Source: Chitinophagales bacterium
GTDB lineage: Bacteria; Bacteroidota; Bacteroidia; Chitinophagales; Chitinophagaceae
Assembly (NCBI GenBank): GCA_017303395.1
Contig: JAFLBN010000021.1
Span: 1 to 57,634 of the forward strand
Direction of reading: 5' to 3'
Length of the DNA: 57,634 nucleotides
Shown: positions 57,597-57,634 of the stretch, piece by piece
Layout of the letters: every line of letters begins with the position of its first letter
Numbering within the stretch: the stretch's first letter is position 1
Made by a program: the position numbers and the translations under genes
The notes under the pieces: generated by a model
Database searches by the model: none
What the model was told of the DNA's origin: nothing
Seen by the model: only the letters and a program-made list of their open reading frames with translations

Positions 57597-57634
57597 GTTA
57601 CCTCTCGCATTTATCCTTTTGCTTTAATGGATAT

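Overview
The window is about 57.6 kb of chromosome from a Bacteroidota bacterium, most likely of the Chitinophagaceae/Chitinophagales type. The evidence is type IX secretion (T9SS) C-terminal sorting domains, many short-lipobox lipoproteins, PorT-like barrels, type B ribosomal protein L31, a GlmU-like protein of the Bacteroidota kind, a eukaryotic-type citrate synthase, and repeated promoters of the Bacteroidota form (TTG, about 20 bp, TAnnTTTG). Most of it is housekeeping DNA in short operons on both strands. I saw no phage, integrase, transposase, rRNA operon or CRISPR array.

Layout. 0-1.4 kb: end of a large T9SS adhesin-like protein and a small exported protein. 1.5-7.3 kb: a three-gene RND efflux operon. 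7.4-9.2 kb: a Crp/Fnr-type regulator, a DUF4386 membrane protein and a DUF1801 protein. 9.3-9.5 kb: tRNA-Arg(CCG) and tRNA-Glu(TTC). 9.6-13.8 kb, minus strand: tpiA, GlmU-like protein, L31, then a conserved protein/metallo-hydrolase/TlpA operon. 13.8-16.3 kb: three tandem PorT-like barrels enclosing a thioesterase. 16.3-17.9 kb, minus: thioredoxin-like protein, MlaD/MCE protein, a 43-aa lipoprotein. 18-24 kb: RRM/glycine-rich RNA-binding protein, DUF4349 lipoprotein, a CxxCH lipoprotein, M28 peptidase and a T9SS protein. 24.5-30 kb: dnaX, pyruvate dehydrogenase E2, L25, PRPP synthetase. 30.1-33.0 kb: an operon of a GbsR/MarR regulator, three small membrane proteins and a TIGR01777 epimerase. 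33-41 kb: OsmC, a Rossmann protein, LutA-like protein, ribH, a TPR protein, pdhA, recF, citrate synthase, and a deoxyhypusine-synthase-like protein. 42.5-50 kb: carotenoid/retinol-type oxidoreductase, glmM, M16 protease, recA. 50.2-57.6 kb: a large unknown protein, an orphan SIR2-like gene, cysteine desulfurase, a porin, a TrmH-family methyltransferase and clpS.

The most unusual structure is a pair of islands, 41.2-42.5 kb and 52.2-54.2 kb. Each holds a single AT-rich gene: a duplicated membrane protein in the first, an orphan SIR2-like putative NADase in the second. Each gene is flanked by hairpin-forming arrays of 7-base words (TGCTCCA in the first; TTTCACG, TGTTCCA, TGGAATA and TGTCCCA in the second), plus an inward-facing copy of a CGTCATT-type element on each side. 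In the second island the modules run 1-2-3-4-5-6, gene, 6'-5'-3'-2'-1, which is an almost mirror-symmetric flank of about 250-370 bp per side. Related arrays built from GTTGA words lie at three ordinary intergenic sites, so the element type is probably dispersed in the genome. No mobilising enzyme is encoded nearby. Whether these are non-autonomous mobile cassettes, recombination hot spots or structural repeats cannot be settled from this window.
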